NCBI GenBank assembly: GCA_013388635.1
Contig: JACAEX010000078.1
Coordinates: 1 to 64,000 of the forward strand
Source: Syntrophaceae bacterium
GTDB lineage: Bacteria; Desulfobacterota; BSN033; UBA1163
Reading direction: 5' to 3'
DNA length: 64,000 bases
Shown: positions 48,390-56,540 of the stretch, one piece after another
Layout of the letters: every line of letters starts with the position of its first letter
Numbering within the stretch: position 1 is the stretch's first letter
Position numbers and translations under genes: made by a program
Notes under the pieces: model-generated
What the model was told of the DNA's origin: nothing
Databases searched by the model: none
Seen by the model: only the letters and a program-made list of their open reading frames with translations

Positions 48390-50900
48390 ATGAAAGACGC
48401 CTATATAGCCATCCACGGCCATTTTTATCAGCCCCCGCGAGAGAATCCCTGGTTGGAGACCGTTGAAAGGGAGGAGAGCGCCTCTCCCTTTCACGACTGG
48501 AATGAGCGGATCACGTCCGAATGTTACCGTCCGAATGCGTATGCACGGATCGTCGATGGAGAGGGGAAGATCCTCCATCTCGTGAATAACTATTCCTTCC
48601 TCAGTTTCAATTTCGGTCCGACCCTTCTTTTCTGGTTGGAGGAGAAAGCCCCCACGGTTTATCAGAAGGTGATCGAGGCAGACCGGGAAGCGATCAGAAG
48701 ATTTGGCCATGGGAACGCCATGGCGCAGGCCTATAACCATATCATCATGCCGCTGGCCAGCGAAAGGGATCAGGAGACGGAAATCCTCTGGGGGATAGCC
48801 GACTTCGAGAAGCGATTTTCTCGGAGGCCAGAGGCCATGTGGCTTCCTGAGACTGCGGTCAACTCCTCCACGCTTCGACTTCTGGCCACACACGGAATGG
48901 AATACCTCATCCTGAGCCCTTTTCAGGCCCTGAGGGTGCGTCCCATCGGGGTTAGGAAGTGGAGCGACGTCTCCAGGGGCAGAATCGACCCGACCCAACC
49001 GTACCGATATTTCATCAAGGATGAGTCAGGCAAGAGGCATTCAGATCGGTTCATCGATATCTTTTTCTACGATGCGGCAATCTCAAATGAGGTTACGTTT
49101 GGGGATCTCTTGAAAGACGGGAATGCCCTGGTCGAGAGATTCGCTCGAGCCTACCAGGCTTCGAAGAGAAGGCCCCAGCTGATCCATATTGCTACCGATG
49201 GGGAGACCTACGGCCATCACAAAAAATTCGGTGAGATGGCCCTGGCCTATGCATTGAGGGAGGGGTTCCCTGGACGCGGATTGGAGATGGTCAACTATGC
49301 CACCTTCCTCAAACGGTTCCCTCCGATTTATGAGGTGGAGATCGATGAGGGCCCGAAAGGAGAAGGGACCTCCTGGAGCTGTGCCCATGGGATCGCTCGT
49401 TGGAAAGAGGATTGTGGTTGCAGCACAGGCGGGAAGCCTGGATGGAATCAAAAATGGCGAAGGCCGCTGAGGGAGGCGATTGACCTTCTAAGGGATGATC
49501 TGAGCGGGATCTTTGAAAGAGAGGGGGGAAGGATCTTCAGGGATGTGTGGGAGGCAAGGAATGGCTATATCGATGTGATTCTGGACCGTTCGCGGTCAGG
49601 TGTCAGCCGATTCTTCGATCGGTACGGAGTCAAGGGCCTTGACGAGGAGGCAAGAATCCGGGGTCTGAAACTCCTGGAGATGGAGAGGCATGCCTTACTG
49701 ATGTACACCAGTTGTGGTTGGTTCTTTGCGGATCTGGCAGGCCTGGAGACGGTTCAGATCCTTCTCTATGCAGCCAGGGCCATTCAACTGGCTGAGGAGT
49801 TAACCGGTCAGGAAATTGAAAAGAAATTCATTCAGAATCTATCCCGGGCGAGGAGCAATGTTCCCGCTATGGGAAATGGGGAGCAGGTCTATCAGAGACT
49901 GGTCAAGCCGAGATCCGTAACCCTAGATAGGGTGGTGAACCATTATGCGATCTTCTCTTTCTTTGATAATGAAGAAAGGGAGAAGAAGATCTTTTCCTAC
50001 CGGGTCGAGAGAGTGAATGAGGAGAGGGTGGAGAAGGAAGAGAGCAGATTGGCCCTGGGCCAGGTGAGGGTGATTTCGGAGATCATCCCAGAGTGCAAGG
50101 ACTTTCTCTTTGGTTTGATCTTCACCAAGGATGATGGCGTTCGAACCTGGGTGTCGGAATTGAGTGGAATGTCCAGTTTTGAGCTGCTACGGGAAAGAGG
50201 CCTTGAGAGCATTGAAAAGGGTAGGGAGGAGATGGCTAAGGTGCTTGCTTCTATTCTCGGAGGCCGGGTCCTAACGATTCGAGATATTTTTAAAGAAGAG
50301 AAGGAGAATCTCTTTCGGAAGATGGTCGCACATGGGATGGGGGAGCCTTCCAAGCTCTATGCCGAACTTTTTGGGGGATTGGAAAAGACGGGAAAAGGGA
50401 CAACCCAGAAGGGATCAGAGGCTGCTGATTGGGTTCGTTCAGCCGGAGAAGCGATGCTCAGCGAACGATTATTGCGTGAGATTGAAGCGCTGAAGAGCGA
50501 TTTTGAAGGGACGGTGAAAAAGGGAGAGATCGATGAGATCGTCCGTGAAGCAAAGGATCAAGGTTTTGAGCTGAAGACCGAAGAGGTGACTCTGATATTG
50601 AGCTCACGGTTGGAGGAGATGATGAGGGTCCTTCACAGGATGATGATCGGCTCACGGGTCGGTTCCGTTGAGGAAGAGAAGGAGAGGGTGGAGGAGGTGA
50701 TCAGGTTCTTGGCGGTGATCGAAAAATGGGGTTTTAGGCTTCAGAAAGAGGAGGCTCAGGCATTGATGAATGAATTATTGGAAGAGTATGTTTCGGCCCG
50801 TGAAAGGAGCTGGTGGGAAGGTGGTACGGAGAAACCATTCCCTCCCAATCTGATCACCCTGGGGGAAAAACTGGGCTTCAATGTGGAGAGGTTTTTATAG
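48390..50900 (+). CDS. GH57-family protein with DUF3536
   Basis: An 836-aa protein. The N-terminal GH57 catalytic barrel (AIHGHFYQPPRENPWL; AMAQAYNHIIMPLA; MWLPETAVNSSTL with the candidate nucleophile Glu; HIATDGETYGHH with the acid Asp) is followed by a long C-terminal region matching DUF3536 in length and in motifs such as CGCSTGGKPGWNQKWRRPLREA. GH57 enzymes act on alpha-glucans, so a glycogen-related role is possible, given glgA in the window. Single gene with its own 70-bp leader. Confidence 0.88.
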   Translation: MKDAYIAIHGHFYQPPRENPWLETVEREESASPFHDWNERITSECYRPNAYARIVDGEGKILHLVNNYSFLSFNFGPTLLFWLEEKAPTVYQKVIEADREAIRRFGHGNAMAQAYNHIIMPLASERDQETEILWGIADFEKRFSRRPEAMWLPETAVNSSTLRLLATHGMEYLILSPFQALRVRPIGVRKWSDVSRGRIDPTQPYRYFIKDESGKRHSDRFIDIFFYDAAISNEVTFGDLLKDGNALVERFARAYQASKRRPQLIHIATDGETYGHHKKFGEMALAYALREGFPGRGLEMVNYATFLKRFPPIYEVEIDEGPKGEGTSWSCAHGIARWKEDCGCSTGGKPGWNQKWRRPLREAIDLLRDDLSGIFEREGGRIFRDVWEARNGYIDVILDRSRSGVSRFFDRYGVKGLDEEARIRGLKLLEMERHALLMYTSCGWFFADLAGLETVQILLYAARAIQLAEELTGQEIEKKFIQNLSRARSNVPAMGNGEQVYQRLVKPRSVTLDRVVNHYAIFSFFDNEEREKKIFSYRVERVNEERVEKEESRLALGQVRVISEIIPECKDFLFGLIFTKDDGVRTWVSELSGMSSFELLRERGLESIEKGREEMAKVLASILGGRVLTIRDIFKEEKENLFRKMVAHGMGEPSKLYAELFGGLEKTGKGTTQKGSEAADWVRSAGEAMLSERLLREIEALKSDFEGTVKKGEIDEIVREAKDQGFELKTEEVTLILSSRLEEMMRVLHRMMIGSRVGSVEEEKERVEEVIRFLAVIEKWGFRLQKEEAQALMNELLEEYVSARERSWWEGGTEKPFPPNLITLGEKLGFNVERFL

Positions 50901-51189
50901 AGGATTGGCCCACATCGTTCAACGCCCATCATAAGACGCAAGGGGTCAAACATTTCCTGTACGGTATAAGGCATTCCCATGGATGAAAATTCTTATTGAC
51001 TTCTATCCGTAGTTTTTAATAAACTTTTTTAGAGTTGGCGTCTCCAAGGAAAGCCTTTCAACTGAATGGGTGGGGCAGGAGAAGAGAGGGGTGGGAATAC
51101 GGATTCCCATGAAAGGAGGTGATGGGACTTATTACTCAGTGCTCAAATATTTTTTCACTTCTGGTTGATGTTTCAAAAGGAGGTCGATT

Positions 51190-52665
51190 ATGAACGAGGA
51201 AAAAAAGGGAAAAATGGTCTCTGGAGGCTGCGGACCTGACTTTGAAGTGGCGGATTTTCCAGAGCCGCCGCGGGATTTGACTCCCAGAAAACTCTTTGCC
51301 ATTCTGGGTCCGGCTGTCATTGCCCTTGGTGGTACGATCGGTGGAGGAGAATGGCTTGTCGGCCCCTCCCTCTTTGTTAAATGGGGCCTAACTCTTCTGT
51401 GGATCACCACGATTTCGTCCTTGCTTCAGACCTTCCTCAACCTCGAAATGGCTCGCTATACCCTTTATACAGGAGAACCGGTGACCGTTGGTTTTATGAG
51501 ACTCGCACCCGGAAAGGCATTCTGGGGATGGCTCTTCACCGTTGTGGGATTCTTAGAAAGAGGGCTTCCGGGATGGGCCCTCGGTGCAGCAACCGCCTTA
51601 GCTGCCTTTCAACTGGGTAAAATTCCCGGGGCTCCGGATAAGGGGACGGTCATTGTCTGGGGTTATGTCATCTTTGCTTCGTGTGTGATCCTGGTCTCAT
51701 TGGGTCGAAGAATTGAACGGACCCTCGAGTGGGCGAACTGGATCATGATGTTCGTCGTTCTCGCAGGGCTTTTAATACTCGATATCTTTATCGTTCCAGG
51801 ATCGGTCTGGCTGGAAGGCCTTGTGGGATTTGTCAGTTTTGGATCCATCCCAAAGGGCGTTGATCTGCTCCTCTTGGGTGCCCTTGTGGGTTACTCTGCG
51901 TACGGAGGGTTCGGTAACAACGCCATCACCAACTGGTACCGGGACAAAGGATACGGGATGGGTGGTAAGGTTGGATATATCCCGGCTGCCATTGGTGGAA
52001 AGATGATACACGTCTCGCCCGTTGGGAAGGTTGCCATGCCGACGGAGAAGAACGTTTCAAGCTGGAAGGGCTGGTGGAAGATTCTCAGCATCGACCAATG
52101 GGTGGTCTTCTATTTCGGGGCCATGCTCGGGATGTTCCTTCCTGGGATCCTTTACTGTGGAGTGCTTCCCAGGGGTGAGGCCCTTCCAAGCTGGGGGATC
52201 GCTGCCTCAACGGCCAGCGGTCTCATATTAAAGCTTGGCAATTTTGGGTGGTTCCTCGCCCTCTTCTTTGGGTTCTGGATTATGTATTCTACAGCTGTTA
52301 GTAACGTGGACCTGGTCGTCCGACAGGCTACGGATATGCTCTGGTTTGCATCGCCGGGTGTCAGAAGATTTTCAAAGGAGGACATTCGGAGGATCTATTA
52401 TCTCTTGCTGATCGTGTTTATCATCTGGGGTTTATCCTTTGTGAATATCACCCTTCCTCTGATCATCTTTGCCATCAGCGCCAACATTGCCAACCTTACC
52501 ATGGCCCTCTCTGCGATCCTCACAATCCGTCTGAATCGGAAGTTCCTTCCCAAGGAGTTTCGACCGGCGGTGTGGAGAGAGGTCATCCTTGTCCTGAACC
52601 TGATCTTCTTCGGGTTCTTCTTCGGGGTCTTTCTCCTCAATCGATTTTTCGGTCTCAAGTTCTAA
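51190..52665 (+). CDS. Divergent Nramp-like divalent metal transporter
   Basis: A 491-aa protein with about eleven membrane helices. The start LFAILGPAVIALGGTIGGGEWLVGPSLFVKWGLTLLW aligns with Nramp TM1, but the metal-binding DPGN motif is replaced by GGGEW. The TM6-like region lacks the MPHN motif as far as I can see. Family and topology suggest an Nramp-related carrier with altered or no transition-metal selectivity. A strong AAAAGGAGGTCG site precedes the ATG. An intrinsic terminator follows. Confidence 0.75.
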   Translation: MNEEKKGKMVSGGCGPDFEVADFPEPPRDLTPRKLFAILGPAVIALGGTIGGGEWLVGPSLFVKWGLTLLWITTISSLLQTFLNLEMARYTLYTGEPVTVGFMRLAPGKAFWGWLFTVVGFLERGLPGWALGAATALAAFQLGKIPGAPDKGTVIVWGYVIFASCVILVSLGRRIERTLEWANWIMMFVVLAGLLILDIFIVPGSVWLEGLVGFVSFGSIPKGVDLLLLGALVGYSAYGGFGNNAITNWYRDKGYGMGGKVGYIPAAIGGKMIHVSPVGKVAMPTEKNVSSWKGWWKILSIDQWVVFYFGAMLGMFLPGILYCGVLPRGEALPSWGIAASTASGLILKLGNFGWFLALFFGFWIMYSTAVSNVDLVVRQATDMLWFASPGVRRFSKEDIRRIYYLLLIVFIIWGLSFVNITLPLIIFAISANIANLTMALSAILTIRLNRKFLPKEFRPAVWREVILVLNLIFFGFFFGVFLLNRFFGLKF

Positions 52666-52673
52666 TGACCTTC

Positions 52674-52716
52674 AGGCCCATCGTCCTTACTTATTCGGGC
52701 GATGGGCCTCTTTATG
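52674..52716 (+). terminator. Terminator of the Nramp-like gene
   Basis: AGGCCCATCG...CGATGGGCCT, a perfect 10-bp stem with a 16-nt loop, followed by CTCTTTAT, 9 bp after the stop codon. Confidence 0.65.
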
Positions 52717-52884
52717 TGACCTCGAACTGCTTTTTTTACAGGGATCGAATTCTGAAGGCTCCTCAAACCCCTGCCTGATCTTGTCTCCATTCCCTGGAAC
52801 CTCTTGAAAGAGCTCGTCCCAGGCGCGGTCCATCTTCTCTTTCATCTTCTGGAGTTCGCCCAAAAAAGTGATTCCCCATTCCAC
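52687..52884 (-). CDS. Short protein, perhaps a truncated Hsp20-like N-terminus
   Basis: From the GTG at 52884, behind a strong AAGGAGGAACGACTC site, it reads MEWGITFLGELQKMKEKMDRAWDELFQEVPGNGDKIRQGFEE and then a low-complexity tail that runs into the Nramp terminator. The opening resembles the N-terminal arm of small heat-shock proteins (..ELE.MKE.MDRL...LF). No alpha-crystallin domain follows, so it may be a truncated gene or an unrelated small protein. Confidence 0.4.
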   Translation of the reverse strand: MEWGITFLGELQKMKEKMDRAWDELFQEVPGNGDKIRQGFEEPSEFDPCKKSSSRSHKEAHRPNK

Positions 52885-53093
52885 GAGTCGTTCCTCCTTT
52901 TTTTCTAAAGGGATTGATTGATCAGCACGGGCCAAAACGGCCGGGCTGACTTGATGGATTAAACTTTTGCATAAACCTCAACATTACTGAAATGGTGAGA
53001 AAAGTAAATAGGGCGAATCCTGTATTTTCTTGAAGGAAAAGCAGTATCTGGGTTTCACCCCATAAGGGAACCTCTAATAATTCCCGATCCGTT

Positions 53094-53136
53094 ACTCCCG
53101 CCCCGTATTAAGTACGGGGTAAACTCCGGCGGGAGT
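53094..53136. repeat. Nested palindrome
   Basis: Outer arms ACTCCCGCC/GGCGGGAGT (9 bp, perfect) enclose an inner hairpin CCCCGTA-TTAAG-TACGGGG (7 bp, perfect). Looks like a REP/MITE-like mobile palindrome. Confidence 0.6.
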
Positions 53137-53159
53137 CCAGTTATTTCAAGACCCTCTGG

Positions 53160-53179
53160 ATTCCTGGTTTCGCAGGAAT
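53160..53179. repeat. ATTCCTGGTTTCGCAGGAAT palindrome
   Basis: 7-bp arms ATTCCTG/CAGGAAT in the context GGATTCCTGGTTTCGCAGGAATGACA, a form I know as a widespread dispersed repeat in bacterial genomes (GGATTCCCG..TTCGCGGGAATGAC). Confidence 0.55.
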
Positions 53180-53273
53180 GACATTTTTAGAAGGTAGCCA
53201 TAAGTTTTGACCCCACCGACTGGAGCAATTCGGAAATACCCTATTTTTCCCTATAAAATATACGACATACCCC

Positions 53274-53295
53274 ATGGGCTCTTCAGCCCATTTTG
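53274..53295 (+). terminator. Possible intrinsic terminator
   Basis: ATGGGCT-CTTC-AGCCCAT stem (7 bp, tetraloop) followed by TTTTG. Not clearly linked to an upstream plus-strand gene other than the distant Nramp-like gene. Confidence 0.4.
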
Positions 53296-53460
53296 AATAG
53301 AATCGAGATGAGAAACCTCCAATAAATCTTTTGAAAATCCTGGTGAAGAGGAGCGGGATTTGTGGTATAAAATAAAAATAGAACAGGCGGCCATGTGACG
53401 AAATAGATGGGTTTGAAACTGACTTAACCTAACTCTATTATCAGAAGGGAGGATGCGTCT

Positions 53461-53865
53461 ATGGAATGGTTAAAAAGCCTGGGTGTTTTGGTCGGACGAA
53501 TTCTTCTGGTTTTGATCTTTCTTCAGTCCGGCATAGGGAAGATCGAAAATTTCCAAAAGACCGCACAGTATATGGCCAGTTATGGCATGCCTTTTACCAA
53601 TTTCTTTCTCGTCGGCGCCATCTTCGTTGAACTCATCGGTTGCCTCGCCGTCATCTTAGGATTTTCCACCCGGCTTGGAGCTGTCCTGCTCCTTGTTTTC
53701 TTGATTCCCACCACCCTCATTTTTCACACCAATTTTTCTGATCAGATTCAAGTGATCATGTTCATGAAGAATGTGAGCATCTTTGGAGGATGCCTTCTCC
53801 TTCTGTCGTTTGGAGGAGGGCGGTTCAGTTTAGACTACCTTTTGAGGGGAAGAAAGGGGAAATGA
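53461..53865 (+). CDS. DoxX-family membrane protein
   Basis: A 134-aa protein with four membrane helices. It shows the DoxX pattern: VLVGRILLVLIFLQSGIGKIENFQ at the start, MPFTNFFLVGAIFVELIGCLAVILGFSTRLGAVLLLVFLIPTTLIFH in the middle. The family is linked to terminal quinol oxidases and oxidative-stress membrane complexes, but the function of most members is unknown. GGGAGG precedes the ATG. It overlaps the prenyltransferase gene by 4 bp (ATGA), so the two are coupled and may act on the same lipid or quinone. Confidence 0.85.
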   Translation: MEWLKSLGVLVGRILLVLIFLQSGIGKIENFQKTAQYMASYGMPFTNFFLVGAIFVELIGCLAVILGFSTRLGAVLLLVFLIPTTLIFHTNFSDQIQVIMFMKNVSIFGGCLLLLSFGGGRFSLDYLLRGRKGK

Positions 53866-54875
53866 AGCCTGGCTGCTGGAGGATCTGGTGGAAGGCCTTC
53901 CGGTTTCATTACACCACCGCCAGCTTTATGCCGGGGATATTAGGAGGGGTGATCGCCTGGACCTATGATGGTCAATTTCATCCGGGGTATTTCCTCCTGG
54001 TGATGCTGGGTCTTCTCCTCAATCATCTGGCCCTCAATATGACCGATGACTATTACGACTTCCACCATTTGGTCGATCTTTTCGATTCTCATGGTAATCC
54101 TTATTCAGGCGGAAGCGGGGTCCTTTCAAAGGGCTGGATCACTCCTGGCCAGATGCGAGATGTCTTTGTCAGCTTTTATGTCATTGCGATCGGGATCGGA
54201 ATATTCTTAGGAGTGTTGAGAGGCACTTTTGTTCTTCTCCTTTTGATCTTTGGCTTTTTCTGTGCCTACTTTTATACGGCCCCTCCCATTCGATTCGGTT
54301 ATAGGGGACTCGGGGAGATCGCTCAGCTTCTCTGCTTCGGCCCGGGAATCGGTCTGGGAGCTTATTATGTGCAGGCGCAGAGGCTTTCCTGGGAGGCCTT
54401 CTGGGGAACGCTTCCCTTCGGGATCATGCTCTTCTCGATGATTACGATCAACGAGATTCCCGATTACCTTGAAGACCGGCGGGCAGGAAAATTGAACCTG
54501 GTGGCCCGCTTCGGCAGGAAGGCTGGGATGAGACTTTTTATCCTGAGCCTCATTTCTGCTTATGGGGCCATTCTGATCGGCATCCTTTTGGGAAGGGTTC
54601 CTGTTATTGGACTGCTCGGTCTGCTGACCCTCCCTATTGCCTACCGAACGGTTTCGATTCTAAGAAGGCATTATGAGGAACCGGCTAAAATGGCGCCTGC
54701 CAATCTCGGAATGATCTGTACCCATAACTTCACAGCCATCCTGCTTATCGTTGCCTACTCCTTCGAGGGATTTAAGAAGGATGCCTTATCAGCCTCTCTT
54801 CTGCCTTTGATCGTATTGATCGTGCTTTATCTTCCGGTTGCGGCTTTGATCAAGAAAGCGATTTCTTCCCGGTAG
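53862..54875 (+). CDS. UbiA-family prenyltransferase (MenA-like)
   Basis: A 337-aa membrane enzyme with about nine helices. The first Asp-rich motif is in LNMTDDYYDFHHLVD, the second in TINEIPDYLEDRRAG, the signature pair for Mg-prenyl-diphosphate binding. The AYFYTAPPIRFGYRGLGEIAQLLCFGPGI segment matches MenA/UbiA members. It probably prenylates an aromatic acceptor in quinone synthesis. The exact product is not deducible. The start at 53862 (overlapping doxX) fits better than the track's 53790. Confidence 0.87.
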   Translation: MKPGCWRIWWKAFRFHYTTASFMPGILGGVIAWTYDGQFHPGYFLLVMLGLLLNHLALNMTDDYYDFHHLVDLFDSHGNPYSGGSGVLSKGWITPGQMRDVFVSFYVIAIGIGIFLGVLRGTFVLLLLIFGFFCAYFYTAPPIRFGYRGLGEIAQLLCFGPGIGLGAYYVQAQRLSWEAFWGTLPFGIMLFSMITINEIPDYLEDRRAGKLNLVARFGRKAGMRLFILSLISAYGAILIGILLGRVPVIGLLGLLTLPIAYRTVSILRRHYEEPAKMAPANLGMICTHNFTAILLIVAYSFEGFKKDALSASLLPLIVLIVLYLPVAALIKKAISSR

Positions 54876-54930
54876 AAGAACCTGATGGGGGGAGAAAGGG
54901 TGTTGCTATTTTAGAAAGGAGGGAAGCTTC

Positions 54931-55203
54931 ATGACGAAAGAGGAGTTTTATCTTTTGGAGTTCACGGGTGCGGAGTGACCTCACTGCCACAAGATGGATC
55001 CTCTCGTGGAGAGGTTAGAAGAAGAAGAGGGCATCAGGGTAGCCAGATTAGAAGTCTGGCATAACGAAGCCAATGCCAAATTGATGAGGGAGTACGACAA
55101 GGGTTATTGCGGTGGTGTTCCGTTCTTCTTCAACAAAAAGACGGGTAAATGGATCTGCGGCTCGGCAGACTATGAACGATTGAGGAAGTGGGCACTCGAA
55201 TAA
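54931..55203 (+). CDS. Thioredoxin-like selenoprotein with UxxC motif
   Basis: A 90-aa protein read through an in-frame TGA at codon 16: MTKEEFYLLEFTGAE-U-PHCHKMDPLVERLEEEEGIRVARL...YCGGVPFFFNKKTGKWICG. The TGA sits exactly where thioredoxin-fold proteins have the first Cys of CxxC, giving UPHC. The ORF track shows only the part after it. A perfect AAAGGAGGG site precedes the ATG at 54931, and codon phase is kept on both sides of the TGA. A bSECIS-like hairpin follows. The cis-Pro region GGVPFFFNKKTG supports the fold. Function: small redox or thiol-reactive protein, substrate unknown. A plain nonsense mutation is the alternative. Confidence 0.82.
54976..55014 (+). promoter_or_regulatory. UGA codon and bSECIS-like hairpin
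   Basis: The TGA (54976-54978) is followed by CCTCTC-GTG-GAGAGG (55000-55014), a perfect 6-bp stem with a G at the first loop position. The loop begins 28 nt after the UGA, within the 16-37 nt window known for bacterial SECIS elements. Confidence 0.7.
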
Positions 55204-55239
55204 GAAATTCAAAATTCAAAATTTGAAGAAAGGAACCCC

Positions 55240-56310
55240 ATGAGTCTTTTTGAGGAGTATCATCCCTTAACAGGGAAGATGTTTCAGATTCTCAAAGCCG
55301 ATGGAACCCTTGTGTCTGGTCAGAAGCCGCCGATCAGTGATCAGGAGATATTTGCCCTCTATAAGAAGATGCTCTTCATCCGCCTCGCTGACCAGAGGGC
55401 CTTGATGCTTCAACGTCAAGGCCGGTTCGGGACCTATGCGCCAATCTGGGGTCAGGAGGCCTGCCAGGTTGGAAGCGCTTATGCGCTTCAAAAAGGGGAT
55501 TGGGTCGTTCCTGCTTTCAGGGAGATTGGGGCAACCTTGATGATGGGGATTTCCCTGAAGAGTTTCTATCTCTACTGGATGGGAAATGAGATGGGAAGTC
55601 GCGCGCCAGAGGGAATGAACGTCATGCCTGTTTCAGTCCCCGTCGGAACCCAGACGCTCCATGCAGTTGGGGTGGCATGGGCAGCCAAGCTGAGGGGAGA
55701 AAAGGTCGTCGCCTTAGTCTTCTTCGGAGACGGAGCGACCTCCAAAGGCGATTTTCATGAGGCGATGAATTTTGCAGGCGTCTTTAAGACGCCAACGGTA
55801 TTCTTCTGTCAGAATAATCAATTTGCCATCTCCGTTCCAAGGTCTCTTCAAACTGCTTCGAAGACGATCGCCCAAAAGGCGATCGCTTATGGATGCGATG
55901 GCATTCAGGTGGATGGAAATGATCTCTTCGCCGTCTATCTGGCAACCAAGGAGGCAGTGGAGAAGGCCCGTTCTGGAGGGGGTCCTACATTGATTGAAGG
56001 GGTGACCTATCGTTTCGGGCCTCACACGACAGCCGATGATCCCACAAAATATAGGACCGAGGCAGAGATCGAACCTTGGAAGCCCTTGGATCCGTTCGTG
56101 CGGTTGAGGTTCTATCTCGGGGAGAAAGGGATGTGGGACGAGGAGATTGAGAATCGGCTAACCGCGGAGGCCCAGAAGGAGATCGATCAGGCGGTGAAAG
56201 ATGCGGAGGCTGTACCCTCACCGCAGGTTGAAGAGATCTTTCAATACGTCTTCGCAGAGATGCCCCATCCGTTAAAAGAGCAATTGGAGTATCTAAAATC
56301 AACTTTGTAA
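55240..56310 (+). CDS. pdhA: 2-oxoacid (pyruvate-type) dehydrogenase E1 component, alpha subunit
   Basis: A 356-aa TPP enzyme subunit. It has the motifs YKKMLFIRLADQRALMLQRQGRFGTYAPIWGQEA, the TPP site FFGDGATSKGDFHEAMNFAGVFKTPTVFFCQNNQFAIS, and the phosphorylation-loop-like region YRFGPHTTADDPTKYR. With E1beta and E2 it oxidatively decarboxylates pyruvate or a branched-chain 2-oxoacid; sequence features favour the pyruvate/acetoin type but do not prove it. It follows the selenoprotein by 36 bp. Confidence 0.9.
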   Translation: MSLFEEYHPLTGKMFQILKADGTLVSGQKPPISDQEIFALYKKMLFIRLADQRALMLQRQGRFGTYAPIWGQEACQVGSAYALQKGDWVVPAFREIGATLMMGISLKSFYLYWMGNEMGSRAPEGMNVMPVSVPVGTQTLHAVGVAWAAKLRGEKVVALVFFGDGATSKGDFHEAMNFAGVFKTPTVFFCQNNQFAISVPRSLQTASKTIAQKAIAYGCDGIQVDGNDLFAVYLATKEAVEKARSGGGPTLIEGVTYRFGPHTTADDPTKYRTEAEIEPWKPLDPFVRLRFYLGEKGMWDEEIENRLTAEAQKEIDQAVKDAEAVPSPQVEEIFQYVFAEMPHPLKEQLEYLKSTL

Positions 56311-56319
56311 GTTAAATCC

Positions 56320-56460
56320 GAAGCACGAAATCCGAAATTCGAAACAATTTCAAATGACCAAAATTCAAAATTCTAAATTGGATGATGAAGTAAGTTTAAG
56401 AAATTTGGTCATTTGGATTTAGGATTTGTTTCGGATTGGTCCTTAACGGACACTTCGCCC
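56320..56460. repeat. Imperfect inverted repeat between pdhA and pdhB
   Basis: ATCCGAAATTCGAAACAATTTCAAATGACCAAAATT ... AAATTTGGTCATTTGGATTTAGGATTTGTTTCGGAT, long imperfect arms with a loop of about 30 nt. Same family as the element at 19545-19690. It separates two genes that are normally adjacent. Confidence 0.65.
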
Positions 56461-56540
56461 GATATTCGAATGTCGAGCTTTGAGAAACCTGTTTGGGTCT
56501 TCCGGCAGATAGGGGATTGGGGTTAGAGGAGGTTCTGGCG

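Larger units (their letters stand above)
52885..53460. other. Repeat-rich intergenic region
   Basis: 576 bp without a supported gene between the short minus ORF and doxX. It contains two palindromic elements (53094-53136, 53160-53179) and a terminator-like hairpin (53274-53295). Confidence 0.55.

Noticed and set aside
51122-51193. 23-codon leader-peptide-like ORF overlapping the Nramp-like start by ATGA
   Set aside because: The Shine-Dalgarno is only about 2 nt from its ATG, the peptide has no regulatory codon run, and the transporter gene has its own strong site.
54994-55203. 69-aa ORF starting MDPLVERL as an independent gene
   Set aside because: No ribosome binding site before this ATG and the reading frame continues upstream through the UGA to a perfect start site, so it is the distal part of the selenoprotein.
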